Shown: piece after piece, positions 1 through 6,697 of the stretch
Position numbering within the stretch: the first letter of the stretch is position 1
How the letters are laid out: each line of letters starts with the position of its first letter
Assembly: GCA_052388455.1 (NCBI GenBank)
Contig: JBQTIA010000151.1
Span: 1 to 17,213 of the forward strand
Reading direction: 5' to 3'
Source of the DNA: CAZSNH01 sp052388455
GTDB taxonomy: Bacteria > Pseudomonadota > Alphaproteobacteria > Rhizobiales > Hyphomicrobiaceae
DNA length: 17,213 nt
Position numbers and translations under genes: made by a program
Notes under the pieces: model-generated
What the model was told of the DNA's origin: nothing
What the model saw: only the letters and a program-made list of their open reading frames with translations
Database searches by the model: none

Positions 1-1501
1 GCATCGAGAGCGCATCAACCGGCTCGCCATTGACCAGCATCGACAGTTTTACCAGATCGCCTTCGCGATAATCGGTGAGCTGATAGTCGAACGAGGCGTA
101 GCCGCGCGAGATCGATTTCAGCCGGTCGTAGAAATCGAACACGACCTCGTTCAGCGGCAGCTCGTAGATCAGCATGGCGCGCGAGCCGACGTAGGTCAGC
201 GTCTTCTGGCGACCGCGCCGGTCCTGGCAGAGCTTCAGCACCGAGCCCAGATGCTCGTCCGGCACCAGAATCGTCGCCTCGATCCACGGCTCCTCGATAT
301 GATCGATTTTCACGGTGTCCGGCATGTCGGCCGGGTTGTGCATTTCGATCATCGTTCCGTCGGTCATGTGCAGGTGATAGATGACCGATGGCGCGGTGGT
401 GATGAGATCGAGGTTGAACTCGCGCTCCAACCGCTCGGTGATGATCTCCAGGTGCAGCAGGCCGAGGAAGCCGCAGCGGAACCCGAAGCCGAGCGCGGCC
501 GAGCTTTCCGTTTCGAAGGAAAAGCTCGCATCGTTGAGGCGCAGCCGCGACATCGCCTCGCGCAAATCCTCGAAGTCGGCGGCATCGACGGGGAAGAGGC
601 CGCAGAACACCACCGGCTGCGCCGGCTTGAATCCGGGCAGCGCCTCGGCGGTCGGGTTCTTCTCGTCCGTCACCGTGTCGCCGACGCGCGTGTCCGCCAC
701 TTCCTTGATGGCGGCGGTGAAGAATCCGACCTCGCCGGGTCCAAGCTCGGCCAGCATTTCCTGCTTCGGTCGGAAGATGCCGACGCGCTCGACCTGATAA
801 TGGCCGCCGGTGGCCATCATCTGAACCTTCTGACCCTTCTTCAGCGTGCCCTCGACGATACGGACGAGAACGACGACACCGAGATAGGCGTCGTACCAGC
901 TGTCGATCAGCATCGCCTTCAAGGGCCGGTCGCGCTCGCCCTTCGGAGCGGGCAGCCGCTCGACGATGGCTTCCAGCACAGCGGCGACGTTGAGGCCGGT
1001 CTTGGCCGAGACGCCGACCGCGCCGGAGGCGTCGATGCCGATCACATCCTCGATCTGCTCCTTGACCCGTTCGGCATCGGCCGATGGAAGGTCGATTTTG
1101 TTCAGAACGGGGAGGATTTCGAGATCGTTGTCGAGCGCCTGGTAGACGTTGGCCAAGGTCTGCGCCTCGACGCCCTGGCTGGCGTCGACCACCAGGATGG
1201 CGCCCTCGCACGCCGCGAGGCTGCGCGAGACCTCGTAGGCGAAGTCGACGTGTCCCGGCGTATCCATCAGGTTGAGCTGATAGGTCTTGCCGTCCTTGTA
1301 GCGGTAGTCGAGGCGGACGGTCTGCGCCTTTATGGTGATGCCGCGCTCGCGCTCGATGTCCATACTGTCGAGAATCTGCTCCTTCATCTCGCGGTCGGAG
1401 ACGTTGCCGCAGAGCTGGATGAGCCGGTCCGACAAGGTCGACTTGCCGTGATCGATGTGGGCGATGATGGAGAAATTGCGGATCAGGGAGATATCGGTCA
1501 T
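1..1501 (-). CDS. lepA: Elongation factor 4 (LepA), C-terminus cut by window edge
   Basis: Ribosome-associated translational GTPase that acts on stalled or mistranslocated ribosomes, cytoplasmic and partly membrane-associated. The translation shows every GTPase signature: AHIDHGKS (residues 14-21), RERGITI (51-57), DTPGH (80-84) and NKID (134-137). The EF-4-type domains follow, including a region with GFRCGFLGLLHLEI that is characteristic of LepA rather than EF-G. About 500 residues are present; the family is near 600, so the last ~100, including the EF-4-specific C-terminal domain, lie beyond position 1. The start at 1501 is firm, because an in-frame TAG lies only three codons upstream. No strong Shine-Dalgarno sequence precedes it. 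The gene is divergent from the phasin-like gene, with 164 bp between the two starts. The reading frame is intact as far as it goes. Confidence 0.97.
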   Translation of the reverse strand, partial: MTDISLIRNFSIIAHIDHGKSTLSDRLIQLCGNVSDREMKEQILDSMDIERERGITIKAQTVRLDYRYKDGKTYQLNLMDTPGHVDFAYEVSRSLAACEGAILVVDASQGVEAQTLANVYQALDNDLEILPVLNKIDLPSADAERVKEQIEDVIGIDASGAVGVSAKTGLNVAAVLEAIVERLPAPKGERDRPLKAMLIDSWYDAYLGVVVLVRIVEGTLKKGQKVQMMATGGHYQVERVGIFRPKQEMLAELGPGEVGFFTAAIKEVADTRVGDTVTDEKNPTAEALPGFKPAQPVVFCGLFPVDAADFEDLREAMSRLRLNDASFSFETESSAALGFGFRCGFLGLLHLEIITERLEREFNLDLITTAPSVIYHLHMTDGTMIEMHNPADMPDTVKIDHIEEPWIEATILVPDEHLGSVLKLCQDRRGRQKTLTYVGSRAMLIYELPLNEVVFDFYDRLKSISRGYASFDYQLTDYREGDLVKLSMLVNGEPVDALSM

Positions 1502-1665
1502 GCGCGGCTAGATAGCACCCGCCCAATCCCGGCAAAAGGGCAATGGCTTCAGGTCGCCCCCTACTTGTCGCCGCAGCACCTGGCGCGCCTCGGTTAAGGG
1601 CTGGAAAGCCAGCACCGCGTGTGCAAGATGCGGTTCAATCCCGCACGTCCCGATGGAGGACCCCC

Positions 1666-2232
1666 ATGGCCAGCAACTTTTCCAATCCGCGCAACAAACC
1701 CGCCGTTTCCCCGCTCGGCGCCGGCATGAGCGAGGACGCCCGCAAGGCGATGAACGGAGCCTTCGACGCCCTGTCGAACTGGCGCAACGACATTGCGACG
1801 GTGGCCGAGAAGAACAGCTCGGTGGTGTTCGACCGCATGGGCGCGGCCGCCAAAGCCATGGGCTGGCCGGCCGAATTCGTCGACATGACTCGCCAGCAGA
1901 TGCAATCCGCGTCCAAGATGCAGCTTCAGATGATGGATCAGCTCATGGATGTCTGGGAGCAGCAGATGAAATCTCCCGGCTCGCCGATCGAGCTGCCGAA
2001 GCTCGCCGGCATGGGCGGCTTTCCGGGCGCGTTCGCCGGCATGGGCGGCGCGCAATCCTTCCCCGGCTTCCCCGGCTTCGACCTCTCCAGCATGCCGGGC
2101 AACCCGATGATGTTCTGGATGCAGGCCGCCGAGATGTGGCAGAAGAGCTGGCAGCAGGGCATGGCGGCGTGGATGGACGCGGTACAGTCCGGCGGCATGG
2201 GCGGCTGGCCCCCGGGCGGCGGACGGCGCTAG
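1666..2232 (+). CDS. Met/Gln-rich helical protein, phasin-like (tentative)
   Basis: 188-residue soluble protein with no signal peptide. Residues 20-103 look like a long amphipathic helical segment with many Met and Gln residues (e.g. TRQQMQSASKMQLQMMDQLM). A flexible Gly/Pro/Phe/Met linker follows (115-147; GMGGFPGAFAGMGG, FPGFPGFDL). A second short amphipathic helix rich in Met and Trp (148-174; MMFWMQAAEMWQKSWQQGM) precedes a Gly/Pro tail. This architecture resembles phasins and other polyhydroxyalkanoate-granule or lipid-surface proteins, but I recognise no diagnostic motif, so the function is inference. ATG 1666 is preceded by a good ribosome-binding site (GGAGG, 1655-1659). An in-frame extension to 1543 is possible but has no such site and reads as noise. 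An inverted repeat at 2319-2350 may end the transcript. No PHA synthase is visible nearby. Confidence 0.75.
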   Translation: MASNFSNPRNKPAVSPLGAGMSEDARKAMNGAFDALSNWRNDIATVAEKNSSVVFDRMGAAAKAMGWPAEFVDMTRQQMQSASKMQLQMMDQLMDVWEQQMKSPGSPIELPKLAGMGGFPGAFAGMGGAQSFPGFPGFDLSSMPGNPMMFWMQAAEMWQKSWQQGMAAWMDAVQSGGMGGWPPGGGRR

Positions 2233-2318
2233 CTCCTGCCGCTGACGATCCAACCGCCCCGGCTTCAAGCCCCGTGCGACACAATGGCCGCACGCGGGCA
2301 ACCCGCTCCAGGTTTAGG

Positions 2319-2350
2319 GTCCCCACCGGGTGTTCGCGGCGCGTGGGGAC
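2319..2350. terminator. Inverted repeat, possible terminator or leader hairpin
   Basis: Perfect 8-bp arms GTCCCCAC (2319-2326) and GTGGGGAC (2343-2350) around a 16-nt loop. It lies 86 bp after the phasin-like gene and 78 bp before the SulP start. There is no T-run on either strand, so it could be a weak terminator or part of the SulP leader. The rest of the 196-bp gap (2233-2428) shows nothing recognisable. Confidence 0.4.
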
Positions 2351-2428
2351 TACAGGCCGGCGTCACCCCATCCATGAATTTCAGACATCGCCGGCGCGAA
2401 CGCGCGGCGGTAACGGGGCGGACCTGAC

Positions 2429-4006
2429 ATGACGACCAACACCGAGAACGCCGCCAAGGCGGAGTCGACCTTCGGCAGTGATCTGCTCGCCTCGATTGTG
2501 GTGTTCCTGGTCGCCCTGCCGCTCTGCATGGGCATCGCCATCGCCTCCAACATGCCGCCCGCCGCCGGGCTGATCACCGGCATCGTCGGCGGCATCATCG
2601 TCGGGTTTCTCGCCGGCTCGCCGCTGCAGGTCTCGGGCCCGGCCGCGGGTCTCGCGGTTCTCGTCTGGCAGCTCGTCGAGAAACACGGCGCCGAGATGCT
2701 GGGGGTCATCGTTTTCTTCGCCGGCCTCATCCAGCTGACGGCCGGCGTGTTCAAGCTCGGCCAGTGGTTCCGCGCCGTCTCGCCTGCCGTCATCCACGGC
2801 ATGCTGGCCGGCATCGGCCTCCTGATCCTCGTCTCCCAGTTCCACGTCATGCTCGACTACCGGCCGATCGGCACGGGCGTGCAGAACCTGCTCGGCATTC
2901 CCGGCGCTTTCATGAATGCGCTGCAGGCCGGCGATTCGCACATGACAGCGGCGGGCGTGGGACTGCTGACCATCGCGACCATCGCCGGCTGGAATACCTT
3001 TGCACCGAAGAGCTGGCGGGCGATCCCGGCGCCGCTCGTCGGCGTCGCCATCGCAATGGTCGCCGCCGCCCTCTTCCACCTCGACGCGATCAAGTATGTC
3101 GACGTCAAAGACAACATCCTGACCGATGTGGTTTCCGGCTCGACGCTGCCGAGCTTCGCCAACCTCGCGCGCATCATGGAGCCCGGCATCCTCATCGGCG
3201 CCGTGTCGATCGCCTTCATCGCCAGCGCCGAGACGCTGCTGTGCGCGACGGCGGTCGACCAGATGCATTCGGGACCGCGCACCAAGTACGACCAGGAGCT
3301 TTCGGCCCAGGGTGTCGGCAACACGATCTGTGGCGTGCTCGGCGCGCTGCCGATGACGGGTGTCATCGTGCGCTCGGGCGCCAACGTCGAAGCCGGCGCC
3401 AAGACGCGTGCCTCGGCCATCATGCACGGTTTCTGGCTGCTGATCTTCGTCGCGGCGCTGCCATGGACGCTCGGCTACATCCCGCTTTCCGCGCTCGCCG
3501 CCGTGCTCGTGTTCACCGGCTACAAGCTGGCCTATCCCAAGATTCTGCCGACGCTGCTGAAGTACGGCAAGGGCGAGGTGTTCATCTACTTCGCCACCAT
3601 CGCCATGATCGTGCTGACTGACCTCTTGACCGGCGTGCTTACTGGCCTTGGCCTGTCACTCGCCAAGCTGCTCTACTCCTTCTCGCATCTCGAAGTCGTG
3701 AAGGAGGAGAAAGCCGGCGAGAATCGCGTCGATCTGTTCCTCAAGGGCTCGGCGACGCTGATCCGTCTTCCGCAACTCGCCCAGGAGCTAGAAACGCTGA
3801 AGCCCAACTCGAACGTCAGGGTGCATATCGGCGACCTCGATTACATCGATCACGCCTGCATCGATCTGCTCACCAACTGGGACAAGCAGCATCGGGTGAG
3901 CGGCGGCAGTCTCGAAATCGAATGGGAGGGCCTCGCCAACAAATACAAGGCCCGCACCGGCCCCGGCATCAAGGCAGCCCGCGAGGCGTCCAAGGCGCCC
4001 GTTTAG
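2429..4006 (+). CDS. SulP (SLC26-like) inorganic anion transporter
   Basis: Inner-membrane anion transporter of 525 residues. Hydrophobic segments fill residues ~20-415. The SulP core is easy to see: GLITGIVGGIIVGFLAGSP (47-65) followed by LQVSGPAAG (66-74), then SAETLL (266-271) with its conserved acidic residue, and LPMTGVIVRSGANV (307-320). A short cytoplasmic tail (430-515) has STAS-like beta strands (DLDYIDHACIDLL, 469-481), so it is probably a reduced STAS domain. This N-terminal type belongs to the SulP branch often found beside carbonic anhydrase genes and linked to bicarbonate uptake. No carbonic anhydrase is in the window, so sulfate, bicarbonate or another anion all remain possible. 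The start has only a modest purine-rich site (GGGGCGG, 2414-2420) and is the first ATG of the frame. The next gene begins 160 bp downstream. Confidence 0.92.
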   Translation: MTTNTENAAKAESTFGSDLLASIVVFLVALPLCMGIAIASNMPPAAGLITGIVGGIIVGFLAGSPLQVSGPAAGLAVLVWQLVEKHGAEMLGVIVFFAGLIQLTAGVFKLGQWFRAVSPAVIHGMLAGIGLLILVSQFHVMLDYRPIGTGVQNLLGIPGAFMNALQAGDSHMTAAGVGLLTIATIAGWNTFAPKSWRAIPAPLVGVAIAMVAAALFHLDAIKYVDVKDNILTDVVSGSTLPSFANLARIMEPGILIGAVSIAFIASAETLLCATAVDQMHSGPRTKYDQELSAQGVGNTICGVLGALPMTGVIVRSGANVEAGAKTRASAIMHGFWLLIFVAALPWTLGYIPLSALAAVLVFTGYKLAYPKILPTLLKYGKGEVFIYFATIAMIVLTDLLTGVLTGLGLSLAKLLYSFSHLEVVKEEKAGENRVDLFLKGSATLIRLPQLAQELETLKPNSNVRVHIGDLDYIDHACIDLLTNWDKQHRVSGGSLEIEWEGLANKYKARTGPGIKAAREASKAPV

Positions 4007-4095
4007 CCGGAAACGCCACGGACGGTCCCCGAGTCGGATCACAGGGTGGGTGCCTTCCGGCCATCGCCGCATTTGTCGCCTGCCAAGAGCGGACA

Positions 4096-4147
4096 GCGGC
4101 AGTCGAGCCATGCCAGATACACTCGGCAATGTCACTGTGACTGCCGC
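4096..4147. promoter_or_regulatory. Inverted repeats in the aminotransferase leader
   Basis: The 159-bp gap before the aminotransferase holds a perfect 9-bp inverted repeat: GCGGCAGTC (4096-4104) and GACTGCCGC (4139-4147), with 34 nt between. It overlaps a separate short palindrome, GTCACTGTGAC (4131-4141). Both lie within 70 bp of the start codon at 4166, a plausible place for an operator or a leader structure. Function is inferred only from position and symmetry. Confidence 0.35.
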
Positions 4148-4165
4148 CCGCTCGGAACCCCAACC

Positions 4166-5488
4166 ATGCGACCCCACGCCAAGACCAACGACCTCGATGC
4201 CTTCTGGATGCCGTTCACGGCCAACCGGCAGTTCAAGCAGAAGCCGCGCCTTTTCGTCGGCGCCGAACGGATGCACTACATCACCGACGAAGGCCGCCGC
4301 GTTCTCGACGGCACGGCCGGACTGTGGTGCTGCAACGCCGGGCATTGCCGGCCGCGCATCGTGGACGCCATCGCCCGGCAGGCTGCGACGCTGGACTTCG
4401 CGCCGACCTTCCAGATGGGCCACGACAAGGCCTTCGAGGCCGCCTCGAAGCTGGTCAACATCGCGCCGCCCGGTTTCGGGCACGTGTTCTTCACCAACTC
4501 CGGCTCGGAATCGGTCGATACCGCGCTGAAGATGGCGCTCGCCTACCACCGGGCGAAGGGACAGGCGACCAAGGTGCGCCTGATCGGCCGCGAGCGCGGA
4601 TACCATGGCGTCAATTTCGGCGGCACGTCGGTCGGCGGCATGCTCAACAACCGCAAATGGTTCGGCGCGCTGCTCGGCGGCGTCGATCATCTCCGCCACA
4701 CGCACGATCTCACCCGCAATGCCTTCTCACACGGCGAGCCGGCGCATGGTGCCGAGCTGGCCGACGATCTCGAACGCCTCGTCGCCCTGCACGATGCCTC
4801 GACCATCGCCGCCGTCATCGTCGAGCCGGTGGCCTGCTCGACCGGCGTGCTGGTGCCGCCGAAGGGTTATCTGAAGCGCCTGCGCGAGATTTGCACGAAG
4901 CACGACATCCTGCTGATTTTCGACGAGGTGATCACTGCCTTCGGACGGCTCGGCACGCCGTTTGCGGCCGATTACTTCGGCGTCTCGCCCGATCTCATCA
5001 CCACCGCCAAGGGGATCACCAACGGCACCATTCCGATGGGCGCCGTGCTGGTCAAATCGGCCGTGCACGATGCCTTCATGACCGGGCCGGAGCAGGCCAT
5101 CGACTTCTTCCACGGCTACACGTATTCGGGCCATCCGATGGCGGCCGCGGCCTGTATCGGCACGCTCGAAACCTACCAGGAGGAAGGTCTGTTCGAGCGG
5201 GCGGCTGAACTGGCGCCCTACTGGGAGGAGCGGCTGCACGCCTTGAAAGAGCTGCCGTACGTGATCGACATCCGCAACCTAGGGCTGATCGGCGCGGTGG
5301 AACTCGAGCCAGCTGCGGGCGAGCCTGGACGGCGGGCCTATCAGCGCTTCGTCGCCGCCTTCGAGAAGAACCTGCTGATCCGCGTCACCGGCGACATCAT
5401 AGCTCTCTCTCCGCCGCTGATCGCCTCGCGCGCGGACATCGACCAGCTGTTCGACATTCTCGGCGGCGTGCTGAAATCGACGGCCTGA
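4166..5488 (+). CDS. Omega-amino acid:pyruvate aminotransferase (class III, PLP)
   Basis: Cytoplasmic class III aminotransferase of 440 residues, close to the usual length of the beta-alanine (omega-amino acid):pyruvate group. It would move the terminal amino group of beta-alanine, GABA-like amines or similar substrates to pyruvate, giving L-alanine and a semialdehyde. Visible features are the N-terminal FWMPFTANRQFK (13-24), SGSES phosphate-binding loop (112-116), ERGYHG (143-148), IVEPVACSTGV (218-228), IFDEVITAFGR with PLP-binding Asp253 (251-261), Schiff-base Lys282 in TTAKGITNG, and GYTYSGHP (317-324). The WMPFTANRQFK and TTAKGITNGTIPMGAV segments favour omega-amino acid:pyruvate transaminase over ornithine/acetylornithine enzymes. 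ATG 4166 gives the family N-terminus; an in-frame extension upstream reads as noise. It is convergent with the TPR gene, 14 bp apart. The exact amine donor cannot be read from sequence. Confidence 0.92.
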   Translation: MRPHAKTNDLDAFWMPFTANRQFKQKPRLFVGAERMHYITDEGRRVLDGTAGLWCCNAGHCRPRIVDAIARQAATLDFAPTFQMGHDKAFEAASKLVNIAPPGFGHVFFTNSGSESVDTALKMALAYHRAKGQATKVRLIGRERGYHGVNFGGTSVGGMLNNRKWFGALLGGVDHLRHTHDLTRNAFSHGEPAHGAELADDLERLVALHDASTIAAVIVEPVACSTGVLVPPKGYLKRLREICTKHDILLIFDEVITAFGRLGTPFAADYFGVSPDLITTAKGITNGTIPMGAVLVKSAVHDAFMTGPEQAIDFFHGYTYSGHPMAAAACIGTLETYQEEGLFERAAELAPYWEERLHALKELPYVIDIRNLGLIGAVELEPAAGEPGRRAYQRFVAAFEKNLLIRVTGDIIALSPPLIASRADIDQLFDILGGVLKSTA

Positions 5489-5502
5489 CGACCCGAGCCG
5501 CG

Positions 5503-6048
5503 TCAGCCGCGCCGGCGCGCCGCTTCGTAACCGGCGATGTGGCCGGCGAGATCGGCATACTCCGCGCAGGCCCGGCCGCAGCGACGCTCGATCTCGGCCA
5601 GCTCCTGGCGGGCTTTCGCGGGCTCGTCCTTGCTCAGATACGCTTCGCCGAGATAGGCGCGGGCAACGGAATAGTCCGGATTGCGGGCGAGGGCCGCCGC
5701 GTAAAGCGGGAGCGCGCCGTCCACGTCGCCGAGCTTGCGGGTGGCGAAACCGATGTAGGTCAGCACCCGCTCGTCCCGGACCTTGGCCAGCGTCAGATAG
5801 CCGATGGCCTCTGCGTAGCGGCCGGAGCGGGCCAGCCAGTATCCCGCATAGAACAGCTCCGAATCCGGCATCCCGGCCCGGACCGTACCGACGCAGGCCG
5901 TCCAGGCCGGTCCACCCGTCGCGTGCACATCGCACGGCCCCGCCGGCCCTTGGTCCTTGAAGGCCGTCGGCGGTTCGGCCCGCAGCGCGACGGGCGAAAG
6001 AGAGGCGGCGAAGAGGGCGATGGCGAGGACCGCGTCAGGTCTGATCAT
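5503..6048 (-). CDS. Secreted/periplasmic TPR-repeat protein
   Basis: 181-residue protein with a clear signal peptide (MIRPDAVLAIALFAASL, likely cleavage after Ala24 in LRA-EP). At least two, probably three, tetratricopeptide repeats follow: one around GYWLARSGRYAEAIGYLTLA (69-88), one around YIGFATRKLGDVDGALPLYA (98-117), and one around ARAYLGEAYLSKDEPAKARQ (129-148). Cys39/Cys52 and Cys157/Cys161 could form disulfides in the periplasm. TPRs usually bind partner proteins; no partner is identifiable here. ATG 6048 is preceded by GGAGA at a suitable distance; an upstream in-frame extension to 6147 would bury the signal peptide and is rejected. A decayed relative of the gene lies directly upstream (6264-6465). 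The gene ends 14 bp from the convergent aminotransferase. Confidence 0.85.
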   Translation of the reverse strand: MIRPDAVLAIALFAASLSPVALRAEPPTAFKDQGPAGPCDVHATGGPAWTACVGTVRAGMPDSELFYAGYWLARSGRYAEAIGYLTLAKVRDERVLTYIGFATRKLGDVDGALPLYAAALARNPDYSVARAYLGEAYLSKDEPAKARQELAEIERRCGRACAEYADLAGHIAGYEAARRRG

Positions 6049-6263
6049 GGAGGGGTCTCCGTCAGCAGTGATTGGCGGAGCGCGGTGACCGCCCATCGCT
6101 CTGGCAGCGATAGCGGCGGACGCCGGCAACCTCGGATCGACTAGCATGATGGCGCCGGCCGATCAAACCTCGCGGCGACGCGCATCGGACCGAAACCCGC
6201 CGGCGTTCAGCGCCGGAATGCGCCAGGGGCTCGCTGCTCAGCGCTGCCCGGAGATGTGCGCGG

Positions 6264-6465
6264 CTAGCCCATGTAGGCGCGGGCGTAGACGTAATCCGGG
6301 TTGGCCTCCAATGCGCGGCGATAAAAGCCGAGCGCTCCGGCCACATCGCCGAGCTTGCGCGTCGGGGCTGGCCATGGCTACAGCGCCGATCATCGCACCG
6401 AGAAGGAGCAGCGAGCTTATCCAGCAGGCGTTCGAGGTTGCCAACAAGTTGTGCATGGCCATCAT
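6264..6465 (-). pseudogene. Remnant of a paralogue of the adjacent TPR gene
   Basis: Reading the minus strand from 6465, an ATG opens a typical signal-peptide stretch (ISSLLLLGAMIGAVAMA). After about 35 codons the frame must shift by one to continue into RKLGDVAGALGFYRRALE and then NPDYVYARAYMG, ending at TAG 6264. That 31-residue piece matches residues 104-134 of the neighbouring TPR protein at 21 of 31 positions by eye. The parent has about 80 residues between the signal peptide and this repeat; most of them are missing here, and everything after AYMG is lost as well. So an internal deletion with a frameshift, plus a 3' truncation, destroyed a tandem duplicate. It could instead encode a short exported peptide in the unshifted frame (75 codons), which I think unlikely. 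The 215 bp between it and the TPR start show no gene. Confidence 0.75.
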
Positions 6466-6697
6466 CTTGAGGTTCTAAGCATTCCGACAGCGGTACGATA
6501 AGCCTAAGATCGGCAGATCGGTGATGTCTACGGCCGAAGGCGCCGACTGGACCCGGAGCACGTGGCACGGCCCAAGGGATGCCATCTTTGAACGCGAACT
6601 TGAATGGCCCAGCACGAGCGCCGCGTCGTACACACCGCATCGAACCCTGACGTCGAACCTAAAGGCGATCAGTCGTTGCATCGGACCCGAGAGGCCC

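Noticed and set aside
15..1535. Long minus-strand open frame of about 500 codons overlapping lepA in another frame
   Set aside because: Its translation is Arg/Gly/Pro-rich low-complexity of the kind GC-rich codon bias produces; the true EF-4 frame on the same strand has all GTPase motifs.
251..1597. 448-codon plus-strand frame opposite lepA
   Set aside because: It is antisense to a highly conserved gene and shows no domain-like sequence.
1543..1665. N-terminal extension of the phasin-like protein
   Set aside because: No ribosome-binding site, noise-like composition, and a good GGAGG site precedes ATG 1666.
2381..3427. 348-codon minus-strand frame opposite the SulP gene
   Set aside because: Asp/Arg/His-rich noise translation; the plus-strand SulP frame explains the region fully.
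6146..6478. Plus-strand 110-codon frame across the TPR remnant
   Set aside because: It is explained as the antisense of the decayed TPR paralogue; no ribosome-binding site or motif.
6521..6697. 59-codon N-terminal extension of the membrane SNase-like protein
   Set aside because: Composition is unlike the rest, and GAGAGG before ATG 6698 gives a better start.
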